Below are positions 1-8,576 of a stretch of DNA of 64,000 nucleotides, piece after piece; within the stretch, counting starts at the first letter, position 1, and the number at the start of each line of letters is the position of its first letter. Source of the stretch: Micromonospora alfalfae (GTDB taxonomy: Bacteria; Actinomycetota; Actinomycetes; Mycobacteriales; Micromonosporaceae); NCBI RefSeq assembly GCF_022230925.1, contig NZ_JAKKFH010000045.1:124001-188000 (forward strand), in the 5' to 3' direction. The notes below the pieces were generated by a model, which searched no databases, was not told the origin of the DNA, and worked only from the letters and a program-made list of their open reading frames with translations. The translations under genes were made by a program, and so were the position numbers.

Positions 1-1
1 C

Positions 2-454
2 TGGCGCTCCCGGGCCGCCGTCGTGGCCGGCGACGAGGCCACCGGCCTGGCGCTGACCGGCGCGGTGATGTGCCTGGTCAGCCCGGTCACCTGGGTGCAC
101 CACCTGGTCTGGCTGCTGCCCGCCCTGATCCTGCTTGTCGACAACGCGATGGCCGCGCCGGCCGGCCGCCGACGGCAGGTCCTGCTGGCCGCCGCGACCA
201 TCGGGTACGCGGTGCTGATCAGCCGGACCGTCTGGCTCTGGGAGAAGGACTTCACCGGCGTCGACGGCTTCCTGGGCAGCAACGCCTACGTGTGGGTCAG
301 TCTCGCGTTGCTGGCCTTCCTGCCGATCCGCCGGTGGCTGACCCCGAACGGGTCAGCGGTCGAGGCGTCCGGCGTACCGCAGCTCGACCAGCCCGACCGG
401 CAGGCCCCCACCGGCCAGCGGCACCTGGTAGGTCGACCGCTCACCGTCCGGTGA
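2..454 (+). CDS. C-terminal part of a GT87-type polyprenol-linked mannosyltransferase
   Basis: The gene begins before the window; about 150 codons are visible. The residues form two or three hydrophobic helices with the segment SPVTWVHHLVWLLPAL, which resembles the late transmembrane part of GT87 (DUF2029) integral membrane glycosyltransferases that use polyprenol-phosphate sugars on the outer face of the membrane. The last ~33 codons overlap the end of the convergent acetyltransferase gene by 102 bases and look like an antisense run-on tail rather than conserved protein. Family assignment rests on a fragment, so it is moderate. Confidence 0.6.
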   Translation, partial: WRSRAAVVAGDEATGLALTGAVMCLVSPVTWVHHLVWLLPALILLVDNAMAAPAGRRRQVLLAAATIGYAVLISRTVWLWEKDFTGVDGFLGSNAYVWVSLALLAFLPIRRWLTPNGSAVEASGVPQLDQPDRQAPTGQRHLVGRPLTVR

Positions 455-904
455 CAGGCCGACGCGCTCGCAGAAACGCCGGGCCCGCCGGTTGTCCGCC
501 AGCACCCACGCCCGGTAGCCGGCCCAACCCCGCTCGGTGAGCCCGCTCCGGGCCGCGTCCAGCAACGCCGCCGCGGTCCCGTCACCCCAGTGGGCCGGCT
601 CCACGTAGAGCGCCACCACCTCGCCGACCGTCGGGTCCAGGTCGTCCCGATCCTGGTTGCGACGGTACGGCCCGAAGGTGGTGAAGCCCACTACCAACCC
701 GTCCACCTCGCCGAGCACTGTGGTGAACGGGTGTTCCGGATCGGCGGTGCCGACGTCGCGACGACGCTGCGCCCAGGCCACCACGTTGAGCCGACCGAGC
801 ACCTCGTCCGGCATGAAGCCGGCGTAGCCCGCCTGCCAGCCGTGCACGTGTACCCGGGCGACCGCCTCGGCGTCGTCCGGCTCCTCCCGACGGATGGTCA
901 GCAT
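353..904 (-). CDS. GNAT-family N-acetyltransferase
   Basis: A 183-residue single-domain GNAT protein. The N terminus (IRREEPDDAEAVARVHVHGW) is the usual strand-helix opening, followed by VVALYVEPAHWGDGTAAALL, which holds the acetyl-CoA pyrophosphate-binding region (a variant of Q/RxxGxG/A), and a C-terminal ADNRRARRFCERVGL motif typical of the family. The substrate cannot be told. The start ATG at 904 faces the divergent YcaQ-type gene across a ~67-base region. It converges with and overlaps the GT87 gene at its 3' end. Confidence 0.85.
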   Translation of the reverse strand: MLTIRREEPDDAEAVARVHVHGWQAGYAGFMPDEVLGRLNVVAWAQRRRDVGTADPEHPFTTVLGEVDGLVVGFTTFGPYRRNQDRDDLDPTVGEVVALYVEPAHWGDGTAAALLDAARSGLTERGWAGYRAWVLADNRRARRFCERVGLSPDGERSTYQVPLAGGGLPVGLVELRYAGRLDR

Positions 905-971
905 TGCACCGTTCTATGCCCCGTTGGTCGTCACGTCCAGCTTCCCGCACCGGCGTCGTACCGATGAATTA

Positions 972-2213
972 ATGTCGCCGACGATGACCGCACCGGAATC
1001 GCTCTCGCTCGCCCAGGCCCGCCGCGTGGCGCTCGCCGCCCAGGGCTTCGCCGACCCGGCGCCGACGGGCGTGCCCACCCGCCGGCACCTGCGTCGCGTG
1101 CTGGGCCGGGTCGGGTTGATCCAGATGGACTCGGTCAACGTGCTGCAACGGGCGCACTACCTGCCGCTCTACAGCCGGCTCGGGCCCTACCCGACCACGT
1201 TGCTCGACCAGGCCGCCTACCGACGCCCGCGTGAGCTGTTCGAATACTGGGGCCATGAGGCGTCGCTGGTCCCGGTGGAACTGCACCCGACGCTGCGCTG
1301 GCGGATGGCCCGCGCGCACAGCGAATCCTGGGGCGGCATGCGGCGGATCGCCCAGGAGCAGCCTGAGCTGGTCGCCTGGGTGCGGGACGAAGTGGCCGCC
1401 CGGGGGCCGCTGACCGCCGCCGAGATCGAGCACGACGCTCCCCGCGAAACCGGCAACTGGGGTTGGAACTGGTCGGCGGTCAAGCGGGCGTTGGAGTTCC
1501 TGTTCTGGGCCGGGGAGGTGACCGCCGCCGAGCGCAGCACCTCCTTCGCCCGCCGCTACGACCTGCCCGAGCGGGTGCTGCCCGCAGCAGTGCTGGCCGA
1601 GCCCACACCCACCGACGCCGAGGCGTACCGGACGCTGGTTTCCCTCGCCGCGCGGTCCCTCGGGGTCGCCGCCGAGCCAGAGCTGCGCGACTACTTCCGG
1701 TTGCCGCTGGCCGGCGCCCGGCAGGCCGTCGCGGAGCTGGCCGAGGCCGGTGAGCTGGTGCCGGTCACCGTGTCGGGCTGGCGGCAGCCGGCCTGGCTGC
1801 ACACGTCCGCCCGGCTGCCCCGCTGGGTGCGGGGCAACACACTGGTCAGCCCCTTCGATCCGCTGATCTGGGAACGTGCCCGCACCGAGCGACTGTTCAA
1901 CTTCAGCTACCGGATCGAGATCTACGTCCCGGCGCCACAGCGGGTCTACGGCTACTACGTGCTGCCGTTCCTGCAGGGCGACCGGTTCACCGCCCGGGTC
2001 GACCTGAAGGCCGACCGGAAGGCCGGGGTGCTGCTGGTGCCGGCCGCCTGGCTCGAACCCGGCGCCGACCCGGGGGAGACCGCCGTCGCGCTCGCCGCCG
2101 AGCTGTACCGCCTCGCCGGCTGGCTCGGCCTGGACGCGGTGGCCCCACCAGCGGCCGGCGATCTGGCCGGTCCGCTCACCGCCGCGTTGGCCGGCGTGTC
2201 CGGTGTACCGTGA
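972..2213 (+). CDS. YcaQ-type winged-helix DNA-binding / crosslink-repair glycosylase family protein
   Basis: The 413-residue protein shows the hallmarks of the winged-helix 'DUF1006/YcaQ' family: LGRVGLIQMDSVNVLQRAHY near residue 45, then FEYWGHEASLVP, and a later SPFDPLIWERARTERLF block. E. coli YcaQ and Streptomyces AlkZ are monofunctional glycosylases that unhook interstrand crosslinks; the QxD-like catalytic motif of that family corresponds here to the QMDSV region. ATG 972 was chosen; ATG 984 is an equally possible start, since neither has a strong Shine-Dalgarno. The upstream extension to 894 overlaps the divergent gene and is unlikely. Whether it repairs crosslinks here is inference. 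Confidence 0.8.
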   Translation: MSPTMTAPESLSLAQARRVALAAQGFADPAPTGVPTRRHLRRVLGRVGLIQMDSVNVLQRAHYLPLYSRLGPYPTTLLDQAAYRRPRELFEYWGHEASLVPVELHPTLRWRMARAHSESWGGMRRIAQEQPELVAWVRDEVAARGPLTAAEIEHDAPRETGNWGWNWSAVKRALEFLFWAGEVTAAERSTSFARRYDLPERVLPAAVLAEPTPTDAEAYRTLVSLAARSLGVAAEPELRDYFRLPLAGARQAVAELAEAGELVPVTVSGWRQPAWLHTSARLPRWVRGNTLVSPFDPLIWERARTERLFNFSYRIEIYVPAPQRVYGYYVLPFLQGDRFTARVDLKADRKAGVLLVPAAWLEPGADPGETAVALAAELYRLAGWLGLDAVAPPAAGDLAGPLTAALAGVSGVP

Positions 2214-2217
2214 GCGC

Positions 2218-2871
2218 GTGACGAGCGCTCCCGGACCGGTCGACCAGCCGCACCCCGCCCCCGGCGCGGTCCACACGGCGCCGGCCGACGGTGGAACGGG
2301 TCCCGCCGGCTCGGATCCCGGCGGTTTCGTTCCCGCCGGCGCGGGTCCCGGCGGTTTCGGTCCCGGCGGCTCGGGTCCGGAGGGTTGGCCGACCACCCCG
2401 CCAGGCGGCTACCCGACGCCTGAGCCGGACCGGCTCACCCGGTTCGTGTTGCGACTCTACGAACGTTCCCCGCGCTGGGCAGTGCCGCTGGCCGCAGTCG
2501 GCTGCGTCGCCATCGGCATGAGTTACGCGCTGCTCAGCAACCCGACCTACGCCGACCCGGACGCAGCGCCCACCTGCCTGCTCAAGTTGACCACCGGGCT
2601 GGACTGCCCGGGCTGCGGTGGCACCCGCGCGCTCTGGTACGTGCTGCACGGCGACCTGCCGGCCGCCGCCCGGCACCACTTCCTGTTCGTCTTCGCGCTG
2701 CCGTTCCTCGCGTACCTCTTCGTGGCCTGGGCGGGAAACCAGGCGTTCGGTTGGCGACTGCCCGAGCTACGGATCAGCTCGAAGGTCATCGGCGGTTTCC
2801 TGGCCGCGTGGCTGGCCTTCTCGGTGCTACGCAACCTGCCCTGGGCGCCGTTCACCTCGCTCTACGTCTGA
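2218..2871 (+). CDS. DUF2752 membrane protein
   Basis: A 217-residue protein. Residues ~1-70 are a Gly/Pro/Ser-rich cytoplasmic tail built from imperfect repeats (GPGGFGPGG, PGGFVPAG). The rest has about three transmembrane helices and the DUF2752 signature CPGCGGTRALWY. DUF2752 is of unknown function. The GTG start at 2218 lies 4 bases after the preceding stop; the sequence GTG-AGC-GCG-TGA bridges the two genes, so coupled translation is plausible. The tail is shaped by a short DNA repeat (about 15 bases) and may vary in length between strains. Confidence 0.85.
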   Translation: MTSAPGPVDQPHPAPGAVHTAPADGGTGPAGSDPGGFVPAGAGPGGFGPGGSGPEGWPTTPPGGYPTPEPDRLTRFVLRLYERSPRWAVPLAAVGCVAIGMSYALLSNPTYADPDAAPTCLLKLTTGLDCPGCGGTRALWYVLHGDLPAAARHHFLFVFALPFLAYLFVAWAGNQAFGWRLPELRISSKVIGGFLAAWLAFSVLRNLPWAPFTSLYV

Positions 2872-3175
2872 CCGCGTCCCCGTCCGCCGCGTCGCTGCCC
2901 GGACGCGCCGCTGCGCGGATGCCGGGGCTCGGGCGGATGGCGGGGCTCGGGCGGATGGCGCTGTTCGGGCGTCCTTTGGACCTGATTCGTTTACGACATC
3001 AGGGGGACTCCTTCAGCGCGCCCACCACCCATGATCGACTCGGCATCCGGAAAATCGGACCATCCATCCGACCCGGATAGCGCGACTTTCAGGAGCCCGT
3101 GTCGATCACCCACCGAGCAGCTGCACAGCCGCACAGCCGCGTCTGCGGCGCACGGCGGCCCGACGCTCCTCGCCC
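2872..3175. other. Intergenic stretch, no gene seen
   Basis: The region holds small direct repeats (GGGCTCGGGCGGATGGC twice at ~2931-2958) and no frame with convincing codon bias or start signal. Confidence 0.5.
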
Positions 3176-3253
3176 CAAGATCGCGCTCGATCCTGGATGT
3201 AGTGGGGTCGGGCGCGACGGATGCCACTACTTCCATGATGTTGTGCGATCTTG
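3176..3253. repeat. Palindromic intergenic element, copy 1 (mixed arm type)
   Basis: The left arm begins CAAGATCGCG and runs through CCTGGATGTAGTGG; the right arm is its imperfect complement, CCACTACTTCCATGA ... TGCGATCTTG. The outer ends match the GATCTTGC arm type and the inner part resembles the GATCATGGAGTT arm type seen at other places in the window. Total length is 78 bases. Confidence 0.65.
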
Positions 3254-3490
3254 CGAGCGGAGGCGGCTGCCGAGGCCGCCGGGGCCCGGTCGTTCGGCTC
3301 GTTCGGGTCGCTCGGCTCGTTCGAGCCCCGATCGCTCGGCGCGCTCGGGTCGCTTGGGGGCCGAGCGGTGCTCGGGACTCGCTTGCCGGCTTCGGTGGCC
3401 CACCCGCCGGGGCTGATGTCGCCAACGATTCAGCTCCAAAGGACGCCAATGGAACTCTCCGCCCCGACCTCGATGACGATGCTCGGCCTC

Positions 3491-3660
3491 GGACCTGGAC
3501 CTGGACCTGGACCTGGACCTGGACCTGGACCTGGACCTGGACCTGGACCTGGACCTGGACCTGGACCTGGACCTGGACCTGGACCTGGACCTGGACCTGG
3601 ACCTGGACCTGGACCTGGACCTGGACCTGGACCTGGACCTGGACCTGGACCTGGACCTGG
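3491..3660. repeat. (GGACCT)n hexanucleotide array, 28 copies
   Basis: Twenty-eight uninterrupted, identical copies of GGACCT run from 3491 to 3658. They are followed at 3661-3731 by a degenerate extension of CCCAGA/GACCCG units. Because the unit is six bases, every frame stays open, giving long artefactual reading frames (Thr-Trp, Pro-Gly, Val-Gln, Arg-Ser dipeptide repeats). The array ends about 200 bases upstream of the thyX start. Perfect identity points to recent slippage. Confidence 0.97.
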
Positions 3661-3731
3661 ACCCAGACCGCGGACCCGGACCCGGACCCAGACCCCAGAC
3701 CCAGACCCAGACCCAGACCCAGACCCAGACC
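3661..3731. repeat. Degenerate hexamer tail (CCCAGA-like)
   Basis: This is a continuation of the GGACCT array in which the unit drifts to GGACCC and then CCCAGA repeated about six times. It looks like an older, mutated end of the same array. Confidence 0.8.
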
Positions 3732-3862
3732 TCGGGCCCCGCCTCGGACAACGCCCCGGGGCGGCGGCGGGTTCTGGGCTGTCTGAGTGATCGACATTGC
3801 ACGGGGCGCGCCTGAGTTGGGTTGGGCGGCACCCCACCACTAAAGTCCCAGGAATGCCGGAC

Positions 3863-4603
3863 ATGGTGCAGCCCCAGGTCAAGTTGATCGCGTGGACCCA
3901 ATTCGCGGCCCCGGACGACGTGCCGTGGTCGACCGACGCTGAGGGCGGCCAAGCGCTGGCCGAATTCGCCGGTCGGGCCTGCTACCAGTCGTGGAAGAAG
4001 CCGAACCCGGCGACCGCCACCAACGCCGGCTACCTGGCGCACATCCTCGAGGTCGGGCACCTCTCGGTGCTGGAGCACGGGTCGGTCACCTTCTACTTCA
4101 CGGGGGTGTCCCGCTCGTTCACCCACGAGCTGATCCGGCACCGGCACTTCTCGTACTCCCAGCTGTCGCAGCGCTACGTCCCGGAGCGGGACGCGGCAAT
4201 GGTCGAGCCGGCCGTCATCGCCGACGACCCCGAGCTGCACAAGAAGTTCGTGGAGGCCGCCGAGGCGAGCGTTCGGGCGTACACCGAGTTGCTGGAGGGC
4301 CTCGAGCAGCGCTTCTCCCACGAGCCGAACCCGACGCTGCGCCGCAAGCAGGCCCGGCAGGCGGCCCGCGCGGTGCTGCCCAACGCCACCGAGACCCGGA
4401 TCGTGGTCTCCGGCAACTACCGGGCCTGGCGGCACTTCATCGCGATGCGCGCCACCGAGCACGCCGACGTGGAGATCCGTGAGCTGGCCGTGGAGTGCCT
4501 GCGCCAGCTCCAGGGGGTCGCCCCGAACGTGTTCGCCGACTTCGCGATCACCACGCTGCCGGACGGCACCGACGTGGCGGCCAGCCCGCACGAGGCGTCC
4601 TGA
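3863..4603 (+). CDS. thyX: Flavin-dependent thymidylate synthase ThyX
   Basis: ThyX makes dTMP from dUMP with FAD, NADPH and methylenetetrahydrofolate. The 246-residue product has the ThyX signature RHRHFSYSQLS (residues 92-102, matching RHRx7S), which binds FAD and dUMP, and conserved SVLEHGSVTFYF before it. Start: ATG 3863 has CCCAGGA about 10 bases upstream; ATG 3854 is too close to that site. It is followed 47 bases later by dapA, the usual actinobacterial order thyX-dapA-rnj. The promoter must lie close to, or beyond, the hexamer array. Confidence 0.96.
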   Translation: MVQPQVKLIAWTQFAAPDDVPWSTDAEGGQALAEFAGRACYQSWKKPNPATATNAGYLAHILEVGHLSVLEHGSVTFYFTGVSRSFTHELIRHRHFSYSQLSQRYVPERDAAMVEPAVIADDPELHKKFVEAAEASVRAYTELLEGLEQRFSHEPNPTLRRKQARQAARAVLPNATETRIVVSGNYRAWRHFIAMRATEHADVEIRELAVECLRQLQGVAPNVFADFAITTLPDGTDVAASPHEAS

Positions 4604-4650
4604 GCCCTTCCCCGGCGGGCCCCGGCTGGTCGTCCGCTAGGTTGGAGGGT

Positions 4651-5577
4651 ATGACGCACGACCACCTCGACGCCGCGTCCCGCCCGGCGTCCCGCCCCTT
4701 CGGCCGGCTTCTCACAGCCATGGTGACCCCGTTCACCCCGGACGGTTCCCTCGATCTCGACGGCGTCGCCCGGCTGGCCAGCCACCTGGTCGACGAGCAG
4801 GGCAACGACGCGCTGGTGGTCAACGGCACCACCGGTGAGTCGCCGACCACCACCGACGCGGAGAAGGAACACCTGATCCGGGCTGTGGTGGAGGCCGTCG
4901 GTGACCGTGCCAAGGTGGTCGCGGGCGTTGGCACCAACGACACCCGGCACACCATCGAGCTGGCCGCCGCCGCCGAGAAGGCGGGCGCGCACGGCCTGTT
5001 GGTGGTCACCCCGTACTACAACAAGCCGCCGCAGAGCGGGTTGCTGCGCCACTTCACCGCGGTGGCCGACGCCACCGGCCTGCCGGTGATGCTGTACGAC
5101 ATTCCGCACCGCTCCGGCGTGCCGATCGACACCGAGACGTTGGTCCGGCTCGCCGAACACGGTCGGATCGTCGCGGTCAAGGACGCCAAGGGCGACCTGA
5201 CCGCCACCAGTTGGGTCACCAGCCGGACCAGCCTCGCCTTCTACAGCGGCGAGGACGCCCTCATCCTGCCGGCGCTGGCCGTCGGCAGCGTGGGCGTGGT
5301 CGGCACCTCGACACACTTCACCGGGGCGCTGACCGCACAGATGATCGAGGCGTACGACGCGGGGGACATGCCGGCCGCGCTGGCCCTGCACCGGCGGCTG
5401 CTGCCGCTGTTCACCGGCATCTTCCGTACCCAGGGCGCGATCCTGGTGAAGGCGGGCCTAGCGTCGCTGGGCCTGCCAGCCGGCCCGGTGCGACCCCCGC
5501 TCGTGGACGCCACCGACGACGAGATCGCCCAGCTGCGCGCGGACTTCGCGGCAGCGGGCCTGGAGCTGCCCGAATGA
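4651..5577 (+). CDS. dapA: 4-hydroxy-tetrahydrodipicolinate synthase
   Basis: DapA condenses pyruvate with aspartate semialdehyde, the first committed step to diaminopimelate and lysine. The 308-residue TIM-barrel protein carries the NGTTGE motif (residues 58-63), the Tyr of LYDIP (Tyr149) and the Schiff-base Lys177 in VAVKDAKG. The start ATG 4651 has a good GGAGGG site. The stop TGA overlaps an ATG that opens a 19-codon micro-ORF leading exactly to the rnj start. Confidence 0.96.
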   Translation: MTHDHLDAASRPASRPFGRLLTAMVTPFTPDGSLDLDGVARLASHLVDEQGNDALVVNGTTGESPTTTDAEKEHLIRAVVEAVGDRAKVVAGVGTNDTRHTIELAAAAEKAGAHGLLVVTPYYNKPPQSGLLRHFTAVADATGLPVMLYDIPHRSGVPIDTETLVRLAEHGRIVAVKDAKGDLTATSWVTSRTSLAFYSGEDALILPALAVGSVGVVGTSTHFTGALTAQMIEAYDAGDMPAALALHRRLLPLFTGIFRTQGAILVKAGLASLGLPAGPVRPPLVDATDDEIAQLRADFAAAGLELPE

Positions 5578-5633
5578 ACGAACGACACGATGGACGTCGA
5601 GTAACGGCGTCGCAGAACGAGGTGGACGCGTGA
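5574..5633 (+). CDS. Bridging micro-ORF between dapA and rnj (19 codons)
   Basis: ATG 5574 overlaps the dapA stop as ATGA. The frame encodes MNERHDGRRVTASQNEVDA and stops at TGA 5631-5633, which overlaps the rnj GTG as GTGA. Its 3' part, GTCGCAGAACGAGGTGG, resembles the GTCGCGAACAGGGGTGG end of the mrp repeats and carries the rnj ribosome-binding sequence. It may carry terminating ribosomes to rnj; whether the peptide matters is unknown. Confidence 0.35.
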   Translation: MNERHDGRRVTASQNEVDA

Positions 5634-7318
5634 CCGAGGCGCACATCGAGGCGGAACTACCCCCGCCGCTGCCGGAGGGCGGCCTGCGGATCATCCCGCT
5701 CGGCGGGCTCGGCGCCATCGGCCGGAACATGACCGTCTTCGAGTACGACGGCAAGTTGCTGATCGTCGACTGCGGGGTGCTCTTCCCCGACGTCGAACAG
5801 CCCGGTGTGGACCTGATCCTGCCCGACTTCGGCCCGATCCTGGACCGGCTCGCCGACGTCCAGGCGATCGTGCTGACGCACGGCCACGAGGACCACATCG
5901 GCGCGGTGCCGTACCTGCTCGCCCACAAGCCCGACATCCCGCTGGTCGGCTCACAGTTCACCCTCGCCCTGGTCGAGGCGAAGTTGGCCGAGCGGCGGAT
6001 CCAGCCGTACACGCTGACCGTGCGGGAGGGCGGCCGTGAGCGGCTCGGCCCGTTCGAGTGTGAGTTCTTCGCCGTCAACCACTCGATCCCGGACGCCCTC
6101 GCGGTGGCCATCCGCACCCCCGCCGGCCTGGTGCTGCACACCGGCGACTTCAAGATGGACCAGCTGCCGCTGGACGGCCGGATCACCGACCTGGCCGGTT
6201 TCGCCCGGCTCGGCGCCGAAGGCGTCGACCTGCTGCTCTCCGACTCCACCAACGCGGAGATCCCCGGCTTCGTCACCCCCGAGCGGGAGATCGGCCCGGT
6301 GCTCGACTCGATCTTCGCGAAGGCCAAGGGCCGGATCATCGTGGCCTCGTTCGCCTCGCACGTGCACCGCGTGCAGCAGGTCTTCGACTCCGCAGCCGAG
6401 CACGGCCGCAAGGTCGCGCTGATCGGCCGGTCCATGGTCCGCAACATGGGCATCGCCCGGGACCTCGGCCTGCTCAACATCCCGGCCGGCCTGGTCATCG
6501 GGATCGAGGAGGCGACCACGCTGCCGCCGGAGCAGATCGTGTTGATGTCCACCGGTTCACAGGGTGAGCCGATGAGCGCGCTGGGCCGGATGGCCAGCGG
6601 CGACCACCGGCACATCACGATCGCCCCCGGTGACACGGTCGTGCTGGCCTCCTCACTGGTGCCCGGCAACGAGACCTCGGTCTACCGGGTGATCAACCGG
6701 CTCGCGCGGGCCGGCGCGGTGGTCGTGCACAAGGACGTGGCCAAGGTGCACGTCTCCGGGCACGCCCCCGCCGGGGAACTGCTCTACCTGCTCAACGTGG
6801 TCCGGCCCAGCAACCTGATGCCCGTGCACGGCGAGTGGCGTCACCTGCGCGCCCACGCCCGGCTCGGCATCGAATCCGGGGTCGCCGCCGATCGGGTGGT
6901 GCTCTGCGAGGACGGCGACGTGGTCGACCTGGTCGAGGGCCGTGCCAGCCTGGTCGGGCACGTGAAGAGCCGGTACGTCTACGTGGACGGCCTCGCCGTC
7001 GGTGACGTCAGCGAGTCGCTGCTCACCGAACGGCGGATCCTCGGTGACGGCGGCTTCATCGCCACCACCGTGGTCGTCGACTCGGTCACCGGCAAGGTGG
7101 TCGCCGGCCCGACGCTCTCCGCGAAGGGTTTCTCCGAGGACCCGGAGGCGTTCAACCCGGTGGTGCCGCTGGTCACCGAGGCGCTCAACCGGGCCGCGGC
7201 GGACGGCATCACCGACCCGCACCAGCTTCAGCAGATCGTCCGGCGGACGGTGGGGCGGTGGGTCAACGACAAGTACCGTCGTCGGCCGATGATCGTGCCC
7301 ACAGTCGTCGAGGTCTGA
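5630..7318 (+). CDS. rnj: Ribonuclease J
   Basis: RNase J is a metallo-beta-lactamase/beta-CASP enzyme with 5'-exonuclease and endonuclease activity in mRNA decay and rRNA maturation. The 562-residue product has the metal site THGHEDHIGA (residues 83-92), the downstream NHSIPDALAV and HTGDFKMD motifs, the beta-CASP block and the C-terminal VSGHAPAGEL and PVHGEWRHL. The GTG start overlaps the stop of the bridging micro-ORF. A hairpin terminator follows at 7332-7366. It probably acts with RNase Y, encoded later in the window. Confidence 0.96.
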   Translation: MTEAHIEAELPPPLPEGGLRIIPLGGLGAIGRNMTVFEYDGKLLIVDCGVLFPDVEQPGVDLILPDFGPILDRLADVQAIVLTHGHEDHIGAVPYLLAHKPDIPLVGSQFTLALVEAKLAERRIQPYTLTVREGGRERLGPFECEFFAVNHSIPDALAVAIRTPAGLVLHTGDFKMDQLPLDGRITDLAGFARLGAEGVDLLLSDSTNAEIPGFVTPEREIGPVLDSIFAKAKGRIIVASFASHVHRVQQVFDSAAEHGRKVALIGRSMVRNMGIARDLGLLNIPAGLVIGIEEATTLPPEQIVLMSTGSQGEPMSALGRMASGDHRHITIAPGDTVVLASSLVPGNETSVYRVINRLARAGAVVVHKDVAKVHVSGHAPAGELLYLLNVVRPSNLMPVHGEWRHLRAHARLGIESGVAADRVVLCEDGDVVDLVEGRASLVGHVKSRYVYVDGLAVGDVSESLLTERRILGDGGFIATTVVVDSVTGKVVAGPTLSAKGFSEDPEAFNPVVPLVTEALNRAAADGITDPHQLQQIVRRTVGRWVNDKYRRRPMIVPTVVEV

Positions 7319-7331
7319 CCGCACGCGTCAC

Positions 7332-7366
7332 GATGCCCGTCCGCACACGAGGTGCGGGCGGGCATC
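7332..7366. terminator. Bidirectional hairpin terminator between rnj and the LPXTG gene
   Basis: A 15-base stem, GATGCCCGTCCGCAC paired with GTGCGGGCGGGCATC, has a single G-T mismatch and a 5-base loop. It lies between convergent genes. There is no U-tract, as is usual in actinomycetes. Confidence 0.75.
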
Positions 7367-7397
7367 GCCGGTTCCCGATCGGGCTCGCCGTTGCGGG

Positions 7398-8453
7398 TCA
7401 GCCGCGCTGGAGCCGGCGTCGCAGGAGCAGCAGTCCGCCGCCGAGGGCCAGCAGCGACACGCCGATCAGGCCGTACACGATGGTGGTCGTGCCGGTGCGC
7501 GGCAGTTCCGTCGCCTCCACGGCGGGCGTGGCCGGTGCCGTGGTCGCTGGCGTGGTCGGGTCGGCCGGTGGCGCGGTGGTTGCCACGCCGCCGCCTCCGG
7601 ATCCGCCGCCGGTCAGGCGGAGCGTCACCGAGGTGTCCGGGTTGGTGTACCGGTTGGTGGGCGCGAGCCAGAGGCGAACGTTCTTCGTGCCGCCGGTGGC
7701 CGCCATCCGTACGTCGAAGCTGTCCGTGGCGCCGTCGGCGAGGCGGCGCTCGCGCAGGATCTCGCAGCCCACACCGTTCATCCGGCCGCTGTCGGAGCAC
7801 CCCGGTGCGGTCACCCGCACACCGTCCGGGGTGGCGACGTTCAACGAGTACCCGCCGATGTCGAACGTGCCGGTGTTCGTGACCAGGACCCGGATGGTCG
7901 CGGCACCGTCGACGACCGGGCCGGCGGTGGCCCGTAGCCGCAGCGTCGTGCGGTCCGGCCAGTTGATCCGGAAGTCGGTGGGTCGGTCGGCGCGGCCGGT
8001 GGCGTCCTGACCGGCGACGGAACCCCACTCGGTCACCCCGAAGACCGGCTGCGCAGCCGATGAGGTCACCGTCATGCGGTACGTCCGATCGCCCCCGGCG
8101 GGCAGTTCCGCGCCGCCGCAGACCCAGGTCCTCGGCGCACCGTCGCCGGCCCGGCAGTCGCCGCCCGCGGTCAGGTCGGCATCCTGTGGCAGTCGGAGCA
8201 CGAAGAAGCCCTTCGCCGCTGTCGCACCCTCGTTGACGACCTTGACCTCCAGCGGACCCGACGGGTGCCACGGGTCGCCGCCGAGGAAGACGATGTCGCC
8301 CCGGGCCAGGATCGTCGGCGCGGCGCTCCCGGCCGTCGTGCTCGGCGAGACGGTCGGGTTCGCAGGGGCGGCACCGGCAACGGTCGGGGTGGCGAGGGCG
8401 GACAGGGCGAGCACGGCGGCACCGATAATGCCGGAGCGGAGCGGGCGGTTCAT
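7398..8453 (-). CDS. Secreted LPXTG-anchored surface protein
   Basis: The 351-residue protein has a Sec signal peptide (MNRPLRSGIIGAAVLALSAL, cleavage likely after VAGA), two or three beta-sandwich-like domains with paired Cys, a Thr/Ala/Pro-rich spacer (TTAPPADPTTPATTAPATPA) and a C-terminal sorting signal LPRTG followed by a hydrophobic helix and RRRLQRG. Sortase should attach it to peptidoglycan. The start ATG 8453 has GGGAG upstream; the longer frame lacks the signal peptide at its end. No sortase gene lies in the window. The ligand or role is unknown. Confidence 0.85.
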   Translation of the reverse strand: MNRPLRSGIIGAAVLALSALATPTVAGAAPANPTVSPSTTAGSAAPTILARGDIVFLGGDPWHPSGPLEVKVVNEGATAAKGFFVLRLPQDADLTAGGDCRAGDGAPRTWVCGGAELPAGGDRTYRMTVTSSAAQPVFGVTEWGSVAGQDATGRADRPTDFRINWPDRTTLRLRATAGPVVDGAATIRVLVTNTGTFDIGGYSLNVATPDGVRVTAPGCSDSGRMNGVGCEILRERRLADGATDSFDVRMAATGGTKNVRLWLAPTNRYTNPDTSVTLRLTGGGSGGGGVATTAPPADPTTPATTAPATPAVEATELPRTGTTTIVYGLIGVSLLALGGGLLLLRRRLQRG

Positions 8454-8576
8454 GACGACTCCCGAGGGGTTGCGGTGGGCTGACGGCGATATCACCCCGG
8501 TGCCGCTCTCCCGGTTGCGAGCTGTCGGATGTCGTGCAGTCGCGCGGCAACTGCAACCGTTGACGCCACTGGCGAA

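Noticed and set aside
3031..3797. Long frames on both strands through the hexamer array (Thr-Trp, Pro-Gly, Val-Gln, Arg-Ser repeats)
   Set aside because: A six-base unit without stops keeps all frames open; flanking codon bias and start signals are absent.
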